Shown: positions 29,387 through 39,003, numbered from the stretch's first letter. The stretch: DNA of 64,000 nt from Herbiconiux sp. (GCF_023264855.1 NZ_JAHFUW010000005.1:1-64000); one strand, 5' to 3'. Made by a program: numbers and translations. Notes: a model not told the origin generated them from the letters alone.

Positions 29387-29860
29387 ATGACGACGAAGAA
29401 GCTGTCCCTCGTTCTCGCAGTCTCCCTGGCGGCCCTGCTCGGCCCGGCGCTCACCGGCTGCATCGGGAACCCGGTCGAATCGGTCGTCGAAGGCGCCGTC
29501 GAGCAGGCGGGAGGCGGCGAGGTCGACCTCAACTCCGACGGCGGTCTGCCTGACGGCTTCCCCAGCGAAGTGCCGCTCTACGACGGCGAGGTGGTCAGCG
29601 GTCTCAGTGCCGGAAACGTGGCCGACGGCGGAGGCTGGACCGTGAGCATCAAGGTGAACGATGTCGAGGCCGACTTCAAGGCCATCAACGACCAGCTCAT
29701 CGCGGCCGGCTTCGAGTCGAGCTTCTCGGGCTTCGCCGACGGGGCCGGTTCGGGCGCCTACAGCAACGCGAACTTCTCGGTTCTCGTGGCCGTGACCGAC
29801 GACGGATCGGGCCAGAAGACGGCCACCTACATCGTGGGCGGCACCACCGCCACCGAGTAG
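29387..29860 (+). CDS. Unknown lipoprotein
   Basis: The 157-residue product has a lipoprotein signal peptide with lipobox LTGC and Cys25 as the lipid site. A Gly/Glu linker and a domain of about 100 residues follow (LPDGFPSEVPLYDGEVVSG to KTATYIVGG). The domain has the alternating strand-helix pattern of small surface lipoproteins common in Microbacteriaceae. No function is known. It starts at the ATG at 29387 with a CATACT box six bases before it and no ribosome site, so it is probably leaderless. It ends just before the converging MFS gene. Confidence 0.75.
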   Translation: MTTKKLSLVLAVSLAALLGPALTGCIGNPVESVVEGAVEQAGGGEVDLNSDGGLPDGFPSEVPLYDGEVVSGLSAGNVADGGGWTVSIKVNDVEADFKAINDQLIAAGFESSFSGFADGAGSGAYSNANFSVLVAVTDDGSGQKTATYIVGGTTATE

Positions 29861-29869
29861 GCCGGGCGT

Positions 29870-31249
29870 TCAGCCCTTCGGCAGTCGCCCGCCGATCAGC
29901 CCCGAGGCCACGGCGAGCACAGCACTCAGCACGAACACCGCCGTGAAGGCGCCGGCGGTCGCCGCGCCGTGGCCGATGCCCTGGAACAGGATGCCGGCGA
30001 TCGCCAGCGACACCGCCGGGCCTCCGGCATCCGCGATGTTGAGAGCGGCGCTGTTGAAGCCCTGCTGCTCGGGGCGCGACTGCCCGAGCACGAGTACGGA
30101 GAGTCGCGGATAGGCGAAGCCCATGCCGGTGCCCGAGATCGCCCAGCCGGCGATCGACACCCAGGCGGGCAGGTCGAGGGCGGTGGCCAGCAGCACGATC
30201 GCGATGGCCAGCACCACGCCTGCGATGCCGATCCGCACGCTCGTGCGACTGGTCAGCCGCTCGCCGAGCCGGCCCTGCACGAGCGAGGCGGCACCCCAGA
30301 ACACCCCGCTGGCCGTGAGCGCGAGGCCCGCGGCGGCCGGACTCAGCCCGTGCTCGCTGGTGAGCAGGTACGGCAGGTACACCTCGGCCGAGAAGTAGCC
30401 GCCGGCCAGGGCGATCTTCGTGAGCAGGGTGCTCGGCAGGCCGCGCACCGCCCGCAGGGTGCCGGCGGGCATCAGCGGGCGCAGCGCCACGATCGCCACG
30501 ACGAACGCGACGGCCGCGACCACGAGCGCGAGCGCTCCCGGGAACTCGGCCGAGACGCTGAGCGTGAGGATGGCCAGCGCCAGCAGCAGGGCCCAGAGGA
30601 TGCGGCGCACGCTCCACGGCACGCGCGAGGCGGCATCCGTTCCCGTGCTCGCCAGGTGCCGCATGGCGGGCGCCACCATCACGGTGGCCGGCACGATCAG
30701 CGCGGCGACGCCGAGGAACACCCAGCGCCAGCCGACGGTCTGCCCGAGCACTCCGGCGATCAGCGGGCCGACCAGGGCGGGAACGACCCAGGCGGCGGAG
30801 AACAGGCCGAACACCTTCGGACGAAGCGACGGCGGGTACACCCGGGCGACGATCACGTAGAGGGCCACCGTGGTGCCACCCGATCCGAGACCCTGCACCA
30901 GTCGCCCGATCACGATCTGCTCCATCGAGAACGAGCTGCCGGCCACGATCAGTCCCGCCAGGAAGAACGCGACCGAGACCGCGAGCGGCGTGCGCGGCCC
31001 GCGGCTGTCGCACCAGTTGCCCGCGATCACCATGCCCAGCACGGATGCCGCCAGCGGAGCCGCGAAGGCGACCGCGTACAGCGCCTCGCCGCCGAGCTCG
31101 GCGCTGATCACGGGCATCACCGTGGTGACCGCGAGGTTCTCGAACGCGGCCACGAACACCAGCACGATCGAGCCGATCGTGATCAGCCGGAAGCGCGGGC
31201 TGAGGGGCGTCTCGGCGGCGGCCGTGGGGAGGGTGGGGGAGGTGCTCAC
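29870..31249 (-). CDS. Major facilitator superfamily exporter
   Basis: The 459-residue protein has about 14 hydrophobic segments in the DHA2-like drug/proton antiporter arrangement. Helix 1 is FRLITIGSIVLVFVAAFENLA. The motif-A-like loop after helix 2 reads GNWCDSRGPRTPL. A motif-C-like Gly/Pro-rich stretch in helix 5 reads AAWVVPALVGPLIAGVLG. The drug or metabolite exported is unknown. The gene is downstream of the efe operon in the same direction but 56 bases away, so it probably has its own promoter. Confidence 0.85.
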   Translation of the reverse strand: MSTSPTLPTAAAETPLSPRFRLITIGSIVLVFVAAFENLAVTTVMPVISAELGGEALYAVAFAAPLAASVLGMVIAGNWCDSRGPRTPLAVSVAFFLAGLIVAGSSFSMEQIVIGRLVQGLGSGGTTVALYVIVARVYPPSLRPKVFGLFSAAWVVPALVGPLIAGVLGQTVGWRWVFLGVAALIVPATVMVAPAMRHLASTGTDAASRVPWSVRRILWALLLALAILTLSVSAEFPGALALVVAAVAFVVAIVALRPLMPAGTLRAVRGLPSTLLTKIALAGGYFSAEVYLPYLLTSEHGLSPAAAGLALTASGVFWGAASLVQGRLGERLTSRTSVRIGIAGVVLAIAIVLLATALDLPAWVSIAGWAISGTGMGFAYPRLSVLVLGQSRPEQQGFNSAALNIADAGGPAVSLAIAGILFQGIGHGAATAGAFTAVFVLSAVLAVASGLIGGRLPKG

Positions 31250-31304
31250 ACCTTCGACCGTAGAACCTCGACCCCGGTTCAGGTCAATTCGGGCGCCATC
31301 GACG

Positions 31305-32675
31305 TCAGGCGAAGAGGGTCTCGCCGACGAAGCCGCCCTTGGCGGCGGGGGCGGGCGGCACCGCGAAGATGCCGGAGCCGACGTGGCGGAGGTATTCGTT
31401 CATGGCGTCGTTCTTGGCCAGGTTCATCTGGATAGGGATGAACTGGGTGCGCGGGTCGCGCTGGTAGGCGATGAAGAACAGGCCCGCGTTCAGCCGCCCG
31501 AGGTCGTCGTTGCCGTCGACGAAGTTGTAGCCGCGGCGCAGCAGCTGGGCGCCCGCGTTCTGGTCGGGGTGCGCGAGCCGCACGTGCGAGTCCGCGGCGA
31601 TCAGGGGAGCCCCGCCCTGTCCGGTAGCGGCGAAGTCGGGCTCGCTGAACTCGGTGCCGCCCGAGAAGGGAGCCCCCTCGCCTTTGGTGCGGCCGACGAT
31701 CTTCTCCTGCTCGCGGAGCGAGGTGCGATCCCAGGTCTCGATCGTCATCCGGATCTTGCGCGCCACCAGGTACGAGCCGCCGGCCATCCAGGCGGCTCCG
31801 TCGGCGGCGGAGGCCCAGACCTGCTCGTCGACGACATCCGTCTGCTCGGATTTGATGTTGGCGGTACCGTCCTTGAAGCCGAACAGGTTGCGGGGTGTGG
31901 CCTGCGCCGTGGTGGTGGAGCTGGTGCGGCCGAAACCGAGCTGCGACCAGCGGATGCTCGCGCGGCCGAAGGCGATCCGGGACAGATTGCGGATGGCGTG
32001 CACCGCCACCTGCGGGTCGTCGCTGCAGGCCTGGATGCAGAGGTCGCCGCCGGTGAGGGCCTCGGAGAGCGCGTCGGCGGGAAAGTGCGGCAGGTCGACG
32101 AGCGCCTCGGGGCGCTGGGCGGCGATGCCGAAACGGTCGGCACCGGAGCTGTCGGTGAACAGAGTCGGGCCGAACCCGATGGTGATGGTGAGTCCGGATG
32201 CCGGGAGGCCGAGCGCCTCGCCGGTGTCGTCCGGGGGAGCGTCGTAGGGGCCGTTGACCGCGCCGTAGACGCCCACCGGATCACCGGCGGTCATCAGGGC
32301 GGAGGCGTCGCTCCAGTCCTGCAGCAGCCCGATCAGCTCGTCACGGGTGAGACCGGCGGCGACGTCGTAGCTGGCGAAGTGCAGGCGATCCTGAGCCGGC
32401 GAGGTGATGCCCGACTGGTGCGCGCCGTAGAACGGGTAGACCGCCGCGTTCTCCTGGGCCGACGCCGAGGCGGGCAGCACGAACCTGTCCAGCGCCGCGC
32501 CGAGTCCTGCTCCCACGACGCCCGCCCCGGCGAGCCCGAACAACCCCCTGCGGGAGATGCCGGACCGCGCCGGGGCGGGGTCGGTCGAGCGGGCGTCCGC
32601 CGAGTCGGCGGCTGGGTCGGTGGAGGCGTCGCCGGCCTGCGAGGCCGGGGCCTCGGAGGGATCGGATTCGGTCAT
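31305..32675 (-). CDS. efeB: Deferrochelatase/peroxidase EfeB (DyP type)
   Basis: EfeB is a Tat-exported haem-containing DyP peroxidase that works with EfeO and EfeU in iron uptake. The 456-residue protein has a long charged N-terminus, then the twin-arginine signal SRRGLFGLAG at 41-50, and the DyP motif GXXDG as GFKDG within NLFGFKDGTANIK. The distal region LIAADSHVRLAHPDQN contains the haem-ligand His. It is the third gene of efeUOB, 30 bases after efeO. Confidence 0.94.
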   Translation of the reverse strand: MTESDPSEAPASQAGDASTDPAADSADARSTDPAPARSGISRRGLFGLAGAGVVGAGLGAALDRFVLPASASAQENAAVYPFYGAHQSGITSPAQDRLHFASYDVAAGLTRDELIGLLQDWSDASALMTAGDPVGVYGAVNGPYDAPPDDTGEALGLPASGLTITIGFGPTLFTDSSGADRFGIAAQRPEALVDLPHFPADALSEALTGGDLCIQACSDDPQVAVHAIRNLSRIAFGRASIRWSQLGFGRTSSTTTAQATPRNLFGFKDGTANIKSEQTDVVDEQVWASAADGAAWMAGGSYLVARKIRMTIETWDRTSLREQEKIVGRTKGEGAPFSGGTEFSEPDFAATGQGGAPLIAADSHVRLAHPDQNAGAQLLRRGYNFVDGNDDLGRLNAGLFFIAYQRDPRTQFIPIQMNLAKNDAMNEYLRHVGSGIFAVPPAPAAKGGFVGETLFA

Positions 32676-32705
32676 GACTCAACCCTAGGACGCACCGGCT
32701 GGGCG

Positions 32706-33884
32706 TCAGCCGACGAGCGTGGCGGTGAGCTGGCTGAGCGGTTCGCCGAGCGCGCTGACGCCGTCGGCGAGCTCCTTGACCTGCTCGGGGGTCAGCTCGT
32801 TGTAGTAGGTGAAGCCGCTGTCGAGCGTGCCGTAGGCGCTGAGGGTGTCCTGCAGGGTCGCGAAGCGCTCGTCCAGCGTGGTCACCAGCTCGGGGTCCTT
32901 GGCCTCGACGATGTCGCGAACGCCCTCGTAGGCCACCTTGGCGCCCTCGAGGTTGGCCTGGAAGTCCCAGAGGTCGGTGTGCGACCAGATCTCCTCTTCG
33001 CCGGTGATCTTGCCGGAGGCGACCTCCTCCATCAGGCCGATGGCGCCGTTGGAGATGGCGTCGATGGTGACGGTGTAGTCGGGGTCGTTCACGGCGTCGT
33101 AGAGCAGCTGGGTGTCGGCGACGAGCTTGTCGGCGTAGTAGCTGCGCTCCTCGGCGGTCAGCGGCACGTACTCGGTGCCGCCGTTGTCGGCCGCGGTCGG
33201 CGGGAAGAGGTCTTTCTCGATGCGGTGCCAGCCGGTCCACTCGTCTTCGGGGGCGACATCCGCCTCCCGGAAGTCGATGGCGGGGTCGAGGTCGCCGAAC
33301 GACTCGGCCACGGGCTCGATCCGCTCGTAGTTGGCGCGGGTGGTGGCGTAGAGATCGCGTGCCGTCGCGTCGTCGCCGGCCTCGTAGGCGTCGACGAACG
33401 TCTGGGTGCCGGTGACCAGCTGGGCGACCTGGTCTTTGATGTACGCCACGTAGTTGAGCGCGGCGGAGTCGACCTGCTCCTGCAGGTCGCCGGCCAGTTC
33501 CACCTTGTCGCCGGAGACGGTGAAGGCCGACTTGCCGATGCCGTCGCCCACCATGCCGGGCTTGCACACGGTGAAGTAGTCGCCCGGCTGGGCCTGCACC
33601 ACGAGGTCGCGGGAGATGCCGGGGCCGACGTTCTCGACCTCGCCGACGATCCGCAGGCCGTCGTCGGCCAGCAGGTAGAACTCGGTCACCTGGTCGCCGG
33701 AGTTGGTGACCGAGAAGGTGAGCGTGCCGCTGGTGGCGGTGCTGGCGCTCACCGAGCAGTCGTCGGCCGAGCTGTCGACGGTGATCGCGCCGGCGCTGTC
33801 GGCGCTGCTGTTCGCGACGCAGCCAGTGAGGGCGAGCAGGGAGATCGCCGCGGAGGCGGTGATCAGGAGGGGCTTGGTCTTCAC
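32706..33884 (-). CDS. efeO: Iron uptake system protein EfeO (cupredoxin plus M75 peptidase-like domain)
   Basis: EfeO is the extracytoplasmic iron-binding component of the EfeUOB ferrous/ferric transporter. The 392-residue lipoprotein has the lipobox LTGC with Cys22, an N-terminal cupredoxin-like domain (SADDCSVSASTATSGTLTF to YFTVCKPG), and a helical M75 domain with the HXXE iron-binding motif as HRIE in TGWHRIEKDLFP. It begins with GTG at 33884, eight bases after the efeU stop. Confidence 0.94.
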   Translation of the reverse strand: MKTKPLLITASAAISLLALTGCVANSSADSAGAITVDSSADDCSVSASTATSGTLTFSVTNSGDQVTEFYLLADDGLRIVGEVENVGPGISRDLVVQAQPGDYFTVCKPGMVGDGIGKSAFTVSGDKVELAGDLQEQVDSAALNYVAYIKDQVAQLVTGTQTFVDAYEAGDDATARDLYATTRANYERIEPVAESFGDLDPAIDFREADVAPEDEWTGWHRIEKDLFPPTAADNGGTEYVPLTAEERSYYADKLVADTQLLYDAVNDPDYTVTIDAISNGAIGLMEEVASGKITGEEEIWSHTDLWDFQANLEGAKVAYEGVRDIVEAKDPELVTTLDERFATLQDTLSAYGTLDSGFTYYNELTPEQVKELADGVSALGEPLSQLTATLVG

Positions 33885-33892
33885 GAGTGCTC

Positions 33893-34753
33893 CTAGCTGT
33901 GGGCAGGGGTGGTGACGGCGGCGGGTGCAGGGGTGCGCGCCGGCTTCGAGGGACCTCGCCGGACGGCGAGGATGAAGAGGGTCATGGTGGGGATGAAGTA
34001 GGCCAGCCACACCGTCATCTCCAGCCACGTGGTGGCGGGGGAGAAGTTGACGGTGCCCTTCAGCAGGGTGCCGTACCAGCTGTCGGGCGGCACGATCGCG
34101 CTCACGTCGAACGCGAGGCTGTTGAGGCCGGGCAGGATGCCGGCCTCCTGCAGGTCGTGCACGCCGTAGGACAGCACGCCGGCCGCGACCAGGATGAGGA
34201 AGCCGCCCGACCAGGCGAAGAACTTCGACAGGTTGATGCGCAGCATCCCGCGGTAGATCAGCCAGCCGAGCACGACCGCGGTCACGATGCCGAGGGCCGC
34301 TCCGATGAGGGGGAGCGTCGTCTCGCCGGTGGCCTGCACGGCGGCCCAGATGAACAGCGCGGTCTCGATGCCCTCGCGGCCCACCGAGAGGAAGGCGACG
34401 AGCACGAGACCCCAGCCGGCGCCCACCAGCGCCTTGTCGATGTCGCTCTGCAACGTGCCTTTCAGGTCTCGGGAGGTCTTCAGCATCCAGAACACCATCC
34501 AGGTGACGAAGCCGGTGGCGATGATCGAGAGCGAGCCGCCGATGGCCTCCTGGGCCTCGAAGGTGAGCCCGTAGGTGCCGAAGGTGAGCACGGCGCCGAG
34601 GGTGAGAGCCACCAGCACGGCGAGGCCGACGCCGATCCAGAGCCGGGCCAGCACGTCTTTGCGGCCGATGCGGCGCACGTAGGCGATGAGGATGCCGACC
34701 ACGAGCGCGGCTTCGAGGCCTTCGCGCAGGCCGATCAGGTAGTTCGCGAGCAC
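33893..34753 (-). CDS. efeU: Iron permease EfeU (FTR1 family)
   Basis: EfeU is the seven-helix membrane permease of the system. Both ferric-binding REGLE motifs are present: REGLEA at residues 10-15 and REGIET at 126-131. The N-terminus MLANYLIGLREGLEAALVVG is the usual one. It is the first gene of the operon, followed by efeO and efeB, and has an IdeR/DtxR-like operator upstream. Because the product is full length, the transporter appears intact. Confidence 0.96.
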   Translation of the reverse strand: MLANYLIGLREGLEAALVVGILIAYVRRIGRKDVLARLWIGVGLAVLVALTLGAVLTFGTYGLTFEAQEAIGGSLSIIATGFVTWMVFWMLKTSRDLKGTLQSDIDKALVGAGWGLVLVAFLSVGREGIETALFIWAAVQATGETTLPLIGAALGIVTAVVLGWLIYRGMLRINLSKFFAWSGGFLILVAAGVLSYGVHDLQEAGILPGLNSLAFDVSAIVPPDSWYGTLLKGTVNFSPATTWLEMTVWLAYFIPTMTLFILAVRRGPSKPARTPAPAAVTTPAHS

Positions 34754-34815
34754 GGGAACCTCTTCACGGGGAAGAAAGAAGGATGCAGTGCGCCCGGAGG
34801 TGTGGACTGCCTTAC

Positions 34816-34834
34816 TTGGGTAAGCCTAGCCTTA
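34816..34834 (-). promoter_or_regulatory. IdeR/DtxR-type iron box upstream of efeUOB
   Basis: Read on the minus strand, TAAGGCTAGGCTTACCCAA matches the consensus TTAGGTTAGGCTAACCTAA at 15 of 19 positions and is nearly palindromic about CTAG. It lies 63 bases upstream of the efeU ATG, so the operon should be repressed when iron is plentiful. Confidence 0.7.
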
Positions 34835-34919
34835 CCAGTCTCGTAGCGTAATCGCTGGCGGGCCGATTTGTCCATCTCTGTCCTGCCGGGCCGCAGAGCG
34901 CCCGTCCTAAGCTGTGGCC

Positions 34920-36713
34920 ATGAGCGATGACGCGGTTGTGAAGGCCCAGGCGGAGGCGGCCGCAGCCGTCGAGGCGGCACGGCAGGCGCAGGCAGCGGCG
35001 GAGGCCGCCGTGCTGCGGGCGCAGGAGGCGGCGGCAGCGGCGGTGGCTCATGCGGAGGCTGCGCCTATCGTCGACGCCCCCGCCGCGGCATCCGGCCCCC
35101 TCACCGACGAGCAGGTCGACGTCATCCGCGCCGGCTACGCCTTCGAGGAGGCCGCGCTCGAGATCGGCGCCCTCGTGAACGGCGAGGCGCTCGCCGGCGT
35201 GCCGGTGCGCATCCCGCTGGCCATGACCAACCGGCACGGCCTGGTCGCCGGCGCGACCGGCACCGGCAAGACCCGCACCCTGCAGACCCTCGCCGAGCAG
35301 CTCGCGGCCGCCGGCGTTCCCGTGTTCGCCGCCGACATGAAGGGCGACCTCTCGGGCGTCGCCACCCCCGGCGAGTCGAGCCCGAAGCTGTTGGCGCGCA
35401 CCGAGGGCATCGGGCAGTCGTGGGAGCCGCGGGCTTCGACGGTCGAGTACTTCAGCCTCGGCGGCATCGGCAAGGGAGTGCCGATCCGGGCCACCCTCTC
35501 GGGCTTCGGGCCGCTGCTGCTGAGCAAGGTGCTGGGCCTCAACGACACCCAGGAGTCGAGCCTCGGCCTCGTCTTCCACTACGCCGAGCAGGCCGGCCTG
35601 CCGCTGCTGGACCTCAGCGACCTGCGCGCCGTGCTCACCTACCTCACGAGCGACGAAGGCAAGGGCGAGCTGAAGAACATGGGCGGGCTGTCGAGTCAGA
35701 CGGTCGGCGTCATCCTGCGCGAGCTGATCACCTTCGCGGCCGAGGGCGCCGACGCGTTCTTCGGGGAGCCCGAGATCGACACCTCGCTGTTCCTGCGCCA
35801 GGCCGCCGACGGCACCGGCGTGATCAGCCTGCTCGAGCTGCCCCGGGTGGCCGACAAGCCGGCGCTGTTCTCCACCTTCCTGATGTGGCTGCTGGCGGAT
35901 CTCTACAACGACCTGCCCGAGGTCGGCGACCTCGACAAGCCCAAGCTGGTGTTCTTCTTCGACGAGGCGCACCTGCTGTTCAACGGTGCCTCGAAGGACT
36001 TCCTGCAGTCGATCACGCAGACCGTGCGGCTGATCCGCTCGAAGGGTGTGGGCATCTTCTTCGTGACGCAGACACCGAAGGATGTTCCGGGCGATGTGCT
36101 CGCCCAGCTGGGCTCGCGGGTGCAGCACGCGCTGCGCGCCTTCACTCCGGATGACGCCAAGGCGCTGCGGGCGACCGTCTCGACCTACCCTCGGTCGGCC
36201 TACGACCTCGAGCAGGTGCTGCAGGGGCTCGGGACGGGTGAGGCCGTGGTGACGGTGATGAACGAGAAGGGCGCGCCGTCGCCCGTGGCCTGGACGCGGG
36301 TTCGCGCGCCGCAGGGATCCATGTCGCCGACTCCGGATGCCGCCATCGACGCCGCGGTCGCCGCCTCGCCGCTCACTCCGCAGTACGGCACGCCGATCGA
36401 CCGGGAATCGGCGCGGGAGATGCTGACGGTGAAGATGAACGCGGCAGCGGCGGCGGCCGCCGCCGTGGAGGCGCAGGAGGAGTACACGCGCCAGGCGGAG
36501 GAGTTCCGCAAGCAGGCCGAGAAGGAGGCCAAGGCACAGGCACAGCGCGAGGCGCGCGAGTCGCGCAGCACCACGACTTCGTCGTCCCGGCCCCGTAGCC
36601 GCACCACGAAGCCCGACCCGAACATCCTGAACGACGTGCTGGGCTCGAAGACCACGCAGACCATCCTCAAGGGCGTGCTCGACGGCATCTTCGGCACGCG
36701 CCGCCGCCGCTGA
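34920..36713 (+). CDS. HerA-like ATPase (DUF853 family)
   Basis: The 597-residue protein is a FtsK/HerA-type P-loop ATPase of the DUF853 group. An Ala/Glu/Gln-rich coiled coil occupies residues 1-58, Walker A (GATGTGKT) is at 111-118, and Walker B is in KLVFFFDEAHLLF near residue 350. An arginine-finger and sensor region (KGVGIFFVTQTPKDVPGD) comes next, then a long Ala/Glu/Lys coiled coil and a basic tail. HerA proteins usually act as hexameric DNA translocases with a nuclease, but no NurA partner is nearby. A TAAGCT box six bases before the ATG points to leaderless transcription. Confidence 0.85.
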   Translation: MSDDAVVKAQAEAAAAVEAARQAQAAAEAAVLRAQEAAAAAVAHAEAAPIVDAPAAASGPLTDEQVDVIRAGYAFEEAALEIGALVNGEALAGVPVRIPLAMTNRHGLVAGATGTGKTRTLQTLAEQLAAAGVPVFAADMKGDLSGVATPGESSPKLLARTEGIGQSWEPRASTVEYFSLGGIGKGVPIRATLSGFGPLLLSKVLGLNDTQESSLGLVFHYAEQAGLPLLDLSDLRAVLTYLTSDEGKGELKNMGGLSSQTVGVILRELITFAAEGADAFFGEPEIDTSLFLRQAADGTGVISLLELPRVADKPALFSTFLMWLLADLYNDLPEVGDLDKPKLVFFFDEAHLLFNGASKDFLQSITQTVRLIRSKGVGIFFVTQTPKDVPGDVLAQLGSRVQHALRAFTPDDAKALRATVSTYPRSAYDLEQVLQGLGTGEAVVTVMNEKGAPSPVAWTRVRAPQGSMSPTPDAAIDAAVAASPLTPQYGTPIDRESAREMLTVKMNAAAAAAAAVEAQEEYTRQAEEFRKQAEKEAKAQAQREARESRSTTTSSSRPRSRTTKPDPNILNDVLGSKTTQTILKGVLDGIFGTRRRR

Positions 36714-36773
36714 CACGGGCGCACCCGTCCTGCGGGTCGCGGACTCCCAGGCTGCACGCCGTAGGGTGGGAGC

Positions 36774-37337
36774 GTGACTGACGAACCGCGGTACGGGGAG
36801 CGCACGCCCGATGGGCGCAGTGCCCTTCCCGCGCAGCAACCGGGCTTCCTGCCGGCCGGCTTCGACGAGCCCGGGCGTGCGGGCGTCGCCGCATCCGCCC
36901 CCGTCGGCACCTCGCTCACCACGCGGATCATCGCCTACGTGCTGGCCTTCGCCCTCGGTGGCCTGTTCGGCATCCTGGGCACGATCGTGCACCAGATCAG
37001 CGTGAGCGTGTTCGGGCTGTTCGACCTGCCGGTCGGGCTGATCGTGGCCCTTCCCGCCACGGCGCTGCTGCTGGTGGGGCTGCGGCTGATCGCCCCCAAC
37101 CGGCTCGCCGCGCTGCTGGCCGCCATCGCGCTCGTGGGCGTGGTCGCGCTGCTCGCCCTGCCGAGCCCGGGTGGGTCGGTGCTGATTCCCGACAGCACGG
37201 CCGGGATGGTGTGGCTGGTCGGTTCGACGCTGGTCGCGGTCGTGGTGCTGTGCTGGCCGAGGCTCGGCAGCCAGGCTGATGCTCGCCGATCCGCTCGACG
37301 CCCCACCGAACCGCAAGCACCCTCGGCGACGAAGTAG
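36774..37337 (+). CDS. Unknown four-helix membrane protein
   Basis: The 187-residue protein has a hydrophilic N-terminus of about 47 residues and four predicted helices (starting near IIAYVLAFALGGLFGILG). A basic Arg/Ser/Pro tail follows. It has no recognised family motif. The GTG start at 36774 has a TAGGGT box six bases upstream. It is in the same direction as fdxA (38 bases downstream) and dapC, an arrangement I associate with related actinobacteria. Confidence 0.7.
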   Translation: MTDEPRYGERTPDGRSALPAQQPGFLPAGFDEPGRAGVAASAPVGTSLTTRIIAYVLAFALGGLFGILGTIVHQISVSVFGLFDLPVGLIVALPATALLLVGLRLIAPNRLAALLAAIALVGVVALLALPSPGGSVLIPDSTAGMVWLVGSTLVAVVVLCWPRLGSQADARRSARRPTEPQAPSATK

Positions 37338-37375
37338 ACTTGACCCTCTGGGTTATCGAAGGGACCTGAACCACT

Positions 37376-37699
37376 GTGACCTATGTCATCGCTCTCCCCT
37401 GCGTGGACGTCAAAGACCGCGCATGCATCGACGAGTGCCCTGTCGACTGCATCTACGAAGGCGAGCGCTCGCTCTACATCCACCCCGACGAGTGCGTCGA
37501 CTGCGGCGCCTGCGAGCCCGTGTGCCCCGTCGAGGCCATCTACTACGAAGACGACCTGCCCGAAGAGTGGGCCGACTACTACAAGGCGAACGTCGAGTTC
37601 TTCGACGAGATCGGGTCGCCCGGCGGAGCCGCGAAGGTGGGCGTGATCAAGCACGACCACGCCGTCATCGCCGCGCTGCCTCCGCAGGGCGAGCACTGA
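37376..37699 (+). CDS. fdxA: 7Fe-type ferredoxin FdxA
   Basis: The 107-residue electron carrier belongs to the actinobacterial FdxA group, with one [3Fe-4S] and one [4Fe-4S] cluster. Cysteines at 9, 17, 21, 25, 40, 43, 46 and 50 form the two motifs, ending in [12 protein letters not shown]. The acidic tail ([11 protein letters not shown]) is typical. It starts with GTG at 37376 and is followed 12 bases later by dapC, so the two are probably co-transcribed. Confidence 0.95.
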   Translation: MTYVIALPCVDVKDRACIDECPVDCIYEGERSLYIHPDECVDCGACEPVCPVEAIYYEDDLPEEWADYYKANVEFFDEIGSPGGAAKVGVIKHDHAVIAALPPQGEH

Positions 37700-37711
37700 T
37701 CGGGCGCCCCG

Positions 37712-38836
37712 GTGGCACTCGGCGCGCTCCCTGACTACCCCTGGGACCAGATGGTCCCGTACGCCTCCCGGGCCAGGGAGCACGCGGACGGCATCGTCGA
37801 CCTGTCGATCGGATCGCCGGTCGATCCGACGCCGCCGCTGATCCGCGAGGCGCTCGCCGCGGCGACGGATGCGCACTCCTACCCGACGGCGGCCGGCACA
37901 CCGGCTCTGCGCGAGGCGATCGCCGAGTGGTTCTCGCGTCGGCGCGGCGTGCCCGGGCTCACCCCGGAGAATGTGCTGCCCACCATCGGCTCCAAAGAGT
38001 TCGTGGCCTGGCTGCCGTTCATGCTCGGGCTCGGCGAGGGCGACGTGGTCGTGCATCCGCGGGCCGCGTACCCCACCTACGCGATGGGGGCGCAGATCGC
38101 GGGCGCCGCCTCCTTCGCTTCCGACGACCCCGCCGAGTGGCCTGCGAACACGCGGCTGGTGTGGCTGAACAGCCCGGGGAATCCGGATGGCCGGGTGCTC
38201 GACGTGCCCGCCCTGGCGGCGGCCGTCGCGCGGGCGCGTTCACTCGGCGCGGTCATCGCCGGCGACGAGTGCTACGCCGAACTCGGCTGGGACGGGCGCT
38301 GGGTTACCGAACCGGTGCCGAGCATCCTCGACCCTCGGGTCACCGGGGGAGACGTCACCGGTGTGCTGGCCGCCTATTCGCTGAGCAAGCAGTCCAACCT
38401 GGCCGGGTACCGCGCGGCGTTCGCGGCCGGTGATGCGGCTCTGATCGCGCGATTGCTGACGGTGCGCAAGCACGCCGGCATGATGCCGCCCGCACCCGTG
38501 CAGGCCGCCATGGTCGTCGCGCTCGGCGACGACGCGCACGTCGAGGCGCAGAAGACGCTGTACCGCGCTCGGCGCGCCATCCTGAAGCCGGCGCTCGAAG
38601 CGGCCGGGCTGCGGATCGACGCGAGCGAGGCCGGGCTGTATCTCTGGGCGACCGAGGGGCGCGATGCCTGGGCGTCGATCTCGGCGCTCGCGGAGCTGGG
38701 GATCCTGGCGGGGCCGGGTCCGTTCTACGGCGATCACTTCCCTGATCACGTGCGGTTCTCGCTCACCGCGAGCGACGAGCGGATCGGCGCAGCCGCCGCC
38801 CGGCTGCGCGAGCACGGGCCGCTCACCCCGGCCTGA
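37712..38836 (+). CDS. dapC: Succinyldiaminopimelate transaminase DapC
   Basis: The 374-residue PLP-dependent class I/II aminotransferase forms N-succinyl-diaminopimelate in the succinylase branch of lysine and diaminopimelate synthesis. The PLP lysine is in YSLSKQSNLAGYR. The short N-terminus LPDYPWDQMVPY and the VDLSIGSPVDPTP motif are typical of actinobacterial DapC. The gene follows fdxA by 12 bases. The dapD and dapE genes of the same branch are 3.7-5 kb away, which supports the assignment. Confidence 0.9.
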   Translation: MALGALPDYPWDQMVPYASRAREHADGIVDLSIGSPVDPTPPLIREALAAATDAHSYPTAAGTPALREAIAEWFSRRRGVPGLTPENVLPTIGSKEFVAWLPFMLGLGEGDVVVHPRAAYPTYAMGAQIAGAASFASDDPAEWPANTRLVWLNSPGNPDGRVLDVPALAAAVARARSLGAVIAGDECYAELGWDGRWVTEPVPSILDPRVTGGDVTGVLAAYSLSKQSNLAGYRAAFAAGDAALIARLLTVRKHAGMMPPAPVQAAMVVALGDDAHVEAQKTLYRARRAILKPALEAAGLRIDASEAGLYLWATEGRDAWASISALAELGILAGPGPFYGDHFPDHVRFSLTASDERIGAAAARLREHGPLTPA

Positions 38837-39003
38837 GAGCGGCTTAGGAGCATTCCTCCAAGCCCGATCGGCAACTGTAGGTGAATGCAACAGTGGGGTC
38901 GCGGGGACATTAGAGTGTATGAGGGTCAACGCGGTCACCGCCTCAACCGGCACCGGTCGCGTCCCGCTGACCACACTGCCGGCAGGATTTCCAAGGAGGC
39001 GCC

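Noticed and set aside
30870-33896. A 1008-codon open frame on the plus strand
   Set aside because: It lies antisense to MFS, efeB and efeO, which have clear family motifs. Its translation is low-complexity Arg/Gly/Val/Asp typical of antisense frames in high-GC DNA.
34812-37316. An 834-codon minus-strand frame covering the HerA-like gene
   Set aside because: It is antisense to a gene with intact Walker motifs. The product is unordered and rich in Arg, Gly and Gln.
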